This document shows positions 62,827 through 64,000 of a stretch of DNA of 64,000 bases, in pieces. The DNA lies in the NCBI GenBank assembly GCA_032250735.1, contig JAVVEP010000007.1, positions 62,001 to 126,000 of the forward strand. The letters are read 5' to 3'. Under the pieces are notes generated by a model, which had not been told where the DNA came from, made no database searches, and was given only the letters and a program-made list of their open reading frames with translations. How positions within the stretch are numbered: the stretch's first letter is position 1; every line of letters begins with the position of its first letter. The stretch comes from Gammaproteobacteria bacterium (GTDB lineage Bacteria; Pseudomonadota; Gammaproteobacteria; SZUA-152). A program made the translations under genes and the position numbers.

Positions 62827-64000
62827 ATGCAACAGGTTCTTGTTACACGTCGGCTCGGCCTTATCCTGATTTCGCTTTACCTGGTCTCTGGTGCGGCGGG
62901 TCTCTGTTATGAAATCCTCTGGACACGCATGTTGTCGTTGCAGTTTGGCGTCAGCATTTTTGGCGTGGTGGCTACCGTTACCGCCTACATGGCAGGCCTG
63001 GGGGCGGGCAGTCTGATAGGTGCATACTGGAGCCGTAGGACAGCGCGACCTTTACGTCTGTTCGCATGGCTGGAGCTGTCGATCGCCATCGCGGCACTGC
63101 TGATACCCATGATGTTTCAGTTTCTGGACGGACAATTTTCCCTGCTGGCCGGCAGCATGGGCTATTCGGGCTGGCTGGGCTTGCAGATTATTGTGGTGAC
63201 CCTGGTATTGATGGTGCCCGCCCTGGCCATGGGGGCCGGTTTTCCATTGGTGCTCTCTGCGGTGCAGAATACGAAAATCACCCTGGGCGGACTGTATGGT
63301 ATTAACGCACTAGGCGGGGCCATCGGCGCATTGTTGCCGCTGTGGTTGTTACCCAACCTGGGCTGGTTGTCCTCACTGCGAGCGGTTGCGGTGCTGGGTT
63401 GTATGGTGGCTGTGATCGCACTGTTTTTGTCCTGGCGACATGAGGCCAGCGAGCGTGTGTCGGATGAGCCTGTCATACAACGGCCAGCCATAAAATGGTT
63501 GCTGATTTATGCCGGGGTTGGCGGCGGCGCGTTGATGCTGGAAATTGGCTGGACGCGTCTGTTCGGGATGGTGATGTTGCGTACGGAATATGTGCTAGCC
63601 ATTATCCTCGCCGTCTTTTTGCTGGGTATTGGCTTTGGTAGTCTGCTGGCCCGCTACCTCACCCAACGTATCTGGTTCACGCTGTTGCCCATTATCGCCT
63701 GCGGTTTTGCAATTCTGAGTCTGTGGTGGTTGCCGGTGCTGTCGGCCTGGCTCGAAGAGGGGCGATTCTCTTCGCTGTCAGCGGCGCTGTGGCTACAGGG
63801 GTCCGCGGTGGTCAGCCTGACTCTGCCGGTAACGCTGGTGCTGGGTGCATGGTTGCCCCTGCTGGCCATGCGCCTGGGTGATCGCTTTCAGAGTGGCGTC
63901 TGGCTTTATGGTGCCAATTCCTTGGGCGCCGCAGGCGGGGCTTTGCTGGCAGGTTTCGTGTTGATCCCGAGCATCGGCAGTAGTGCCACGGTCGCCACCG
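62827..64000 (+). CDS. Membrane spermidine-synthase-like protein, N-terminal part (3' end outside window)
   Basis: The frame is open from the ATG at 62827 to the end of the window (391 codons). About eleven or twelve helices in an MFS-like order. SGAAGLCYEILWTRMLSL near the start and GGALMLEIGWTRLFG in the middle are the paired signatures of the membrane-bound SpeE-like family, whose methyltransferase-fold domain normally follows at the C-terminus, beyond this window. Function in this family is largely unknown. Not obviously part of the oxidase operon (114-nt gap). Confidence 0.82.
   Translation, partial: MQQVLVTRRLGLILISLYLVSGAAGLCYEILWTRMLSLQFGVSIFGVVATVTAYMAGLGAGSLIGAYWSRRTARPLRLFAWLELSIAIAALLIPMMFQFLDGQFSLLAGSMGYSGWLGLQIIVVTLVLMVPALAMGAGFPLVLSAVQNTKITLGGLYGINALGGAIGALLPLWLLPNLGWLSSLRAVAVLGCMVAVIALFLSWRHEASERVSDEPVIQRPAIKWLLIYAGVGGGALMLEIGWTRLFGMVMLRTEYVLAIILAVFLLGIGFGSLLARYLTQRIWFTLLPIIACGFAILSLWWLPVLSAWLEEGRFSSLSAALWLQGSAVVSLTLPVTLVLGAWLPLLAMRLGDRFQSGVWLYGANSLGAAGGALLAGFVLIPSIGSSATVAT

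Noticed and set aside
1-64000. CRISPR arrays, tRNA or rRNA genes, transposases and phage genes
   Set aside because: None seen by eye in the gaps between genes; short tandem units at 49117-49140 are too short and close for CRISPR.

Overview
The window reads as chromosome of a gammaproteobacterium. The evidence is the set and order of housekeeping genes: ccmABCDEFGHI, argC, a bactofilin, erpA, citrate synthase, anmK plus an M23 peptidase next to tyrS, ubiX, mpl, rnd and apaG. Coding is dense and moderately GC-rich. I see no transposase, integrase, phage gene, CRISPR array, rRNA or tRNA. By my count 31 CxxCH haem c motifs occur, spread over ten proteins. That points to a respiratory specialist with a large periplasmic, and possibly extracellular, cytochrome network, such as a chemolithotroph or electrode/metal-interacting bacterium. 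The lineage and lifestyle are inference.

Layout. 1-4.5 kb: the 3' part of a large multihaem cytochrome and a double seven-bladed propeller. 4.5-4.9 kb: two copies of a 152-bp palindromic-ended repeat. 5-5.7 kb: a methyltransferase that carries a lipoprotein signal. 6-9.1 kb: a System II-like cytochrome c maturation set (ResB, CcsA, TPR protein, ResA-like thioredoxin). 9.3-16.8 kb: a complete System I (ccmA-I). 16.8-21.2 kb: a small cytochrome c and three propeller proteins (two seven-bladed two-component-propeller type, one Kelch with a C-terminal NrfJ-like domain). 21.5-24.6 kb, minus strand: two pentahaem cytochromes around an NHL-propeller lipoprotein. 24.9-29.1 kb: two trihaem cytochrome units joined by an A9 run, a periplasmic DsrE-like protein and an outer-membrane porin. 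29.2-47.4 kb: mostly housekeeping and signalling genes. 47.5-51 kb, minus strand: a MotA/ExbB-type channel, a membrane-anchored VWA protein and a multi-spanning membrane protein. 51.3-62.7 kb: a cytochrome c4, a mini-module (anchored cytochrome c, half-size oxidase subunit I homologue, SCO/thioredoxin-like lipoprotein) and an unusual cbb3-type oxidase cluster. The right end is the start of a membrane spermidine-synthase-like protein.

How the parts may work together (inference): the two maturation systems supply haem c to many periplasmic cytochromes. Multihaem cytochromes, propellers and the porin could form an electron route across the envelope. Electrons would pass through c4 and small anchored cytochromes to the divergent cbb3-type oxidase. 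That oxidase has an intact CcoN active site and a monohaem CcoO, but instead of a dihaem CcoP it has a haem-free FixP_N-like subunit and a separate anchored monohaem cytochrome. A near-consensus FNR/ANR box lies upstream of the oxidase operon.

Most notable points: (1) the A9 run at the end of one trihaem cytochrome, after which a start-less ORF with three more haem sites would be fused by one extra base; (2) Systems I and II of cytochrome c maturation side by side; (3) the rearranged cbb3-type oxidase and its half-size CcoN companion; (4) the channel/VWA pair; (5) a class I methyltransferase with a lipobox.
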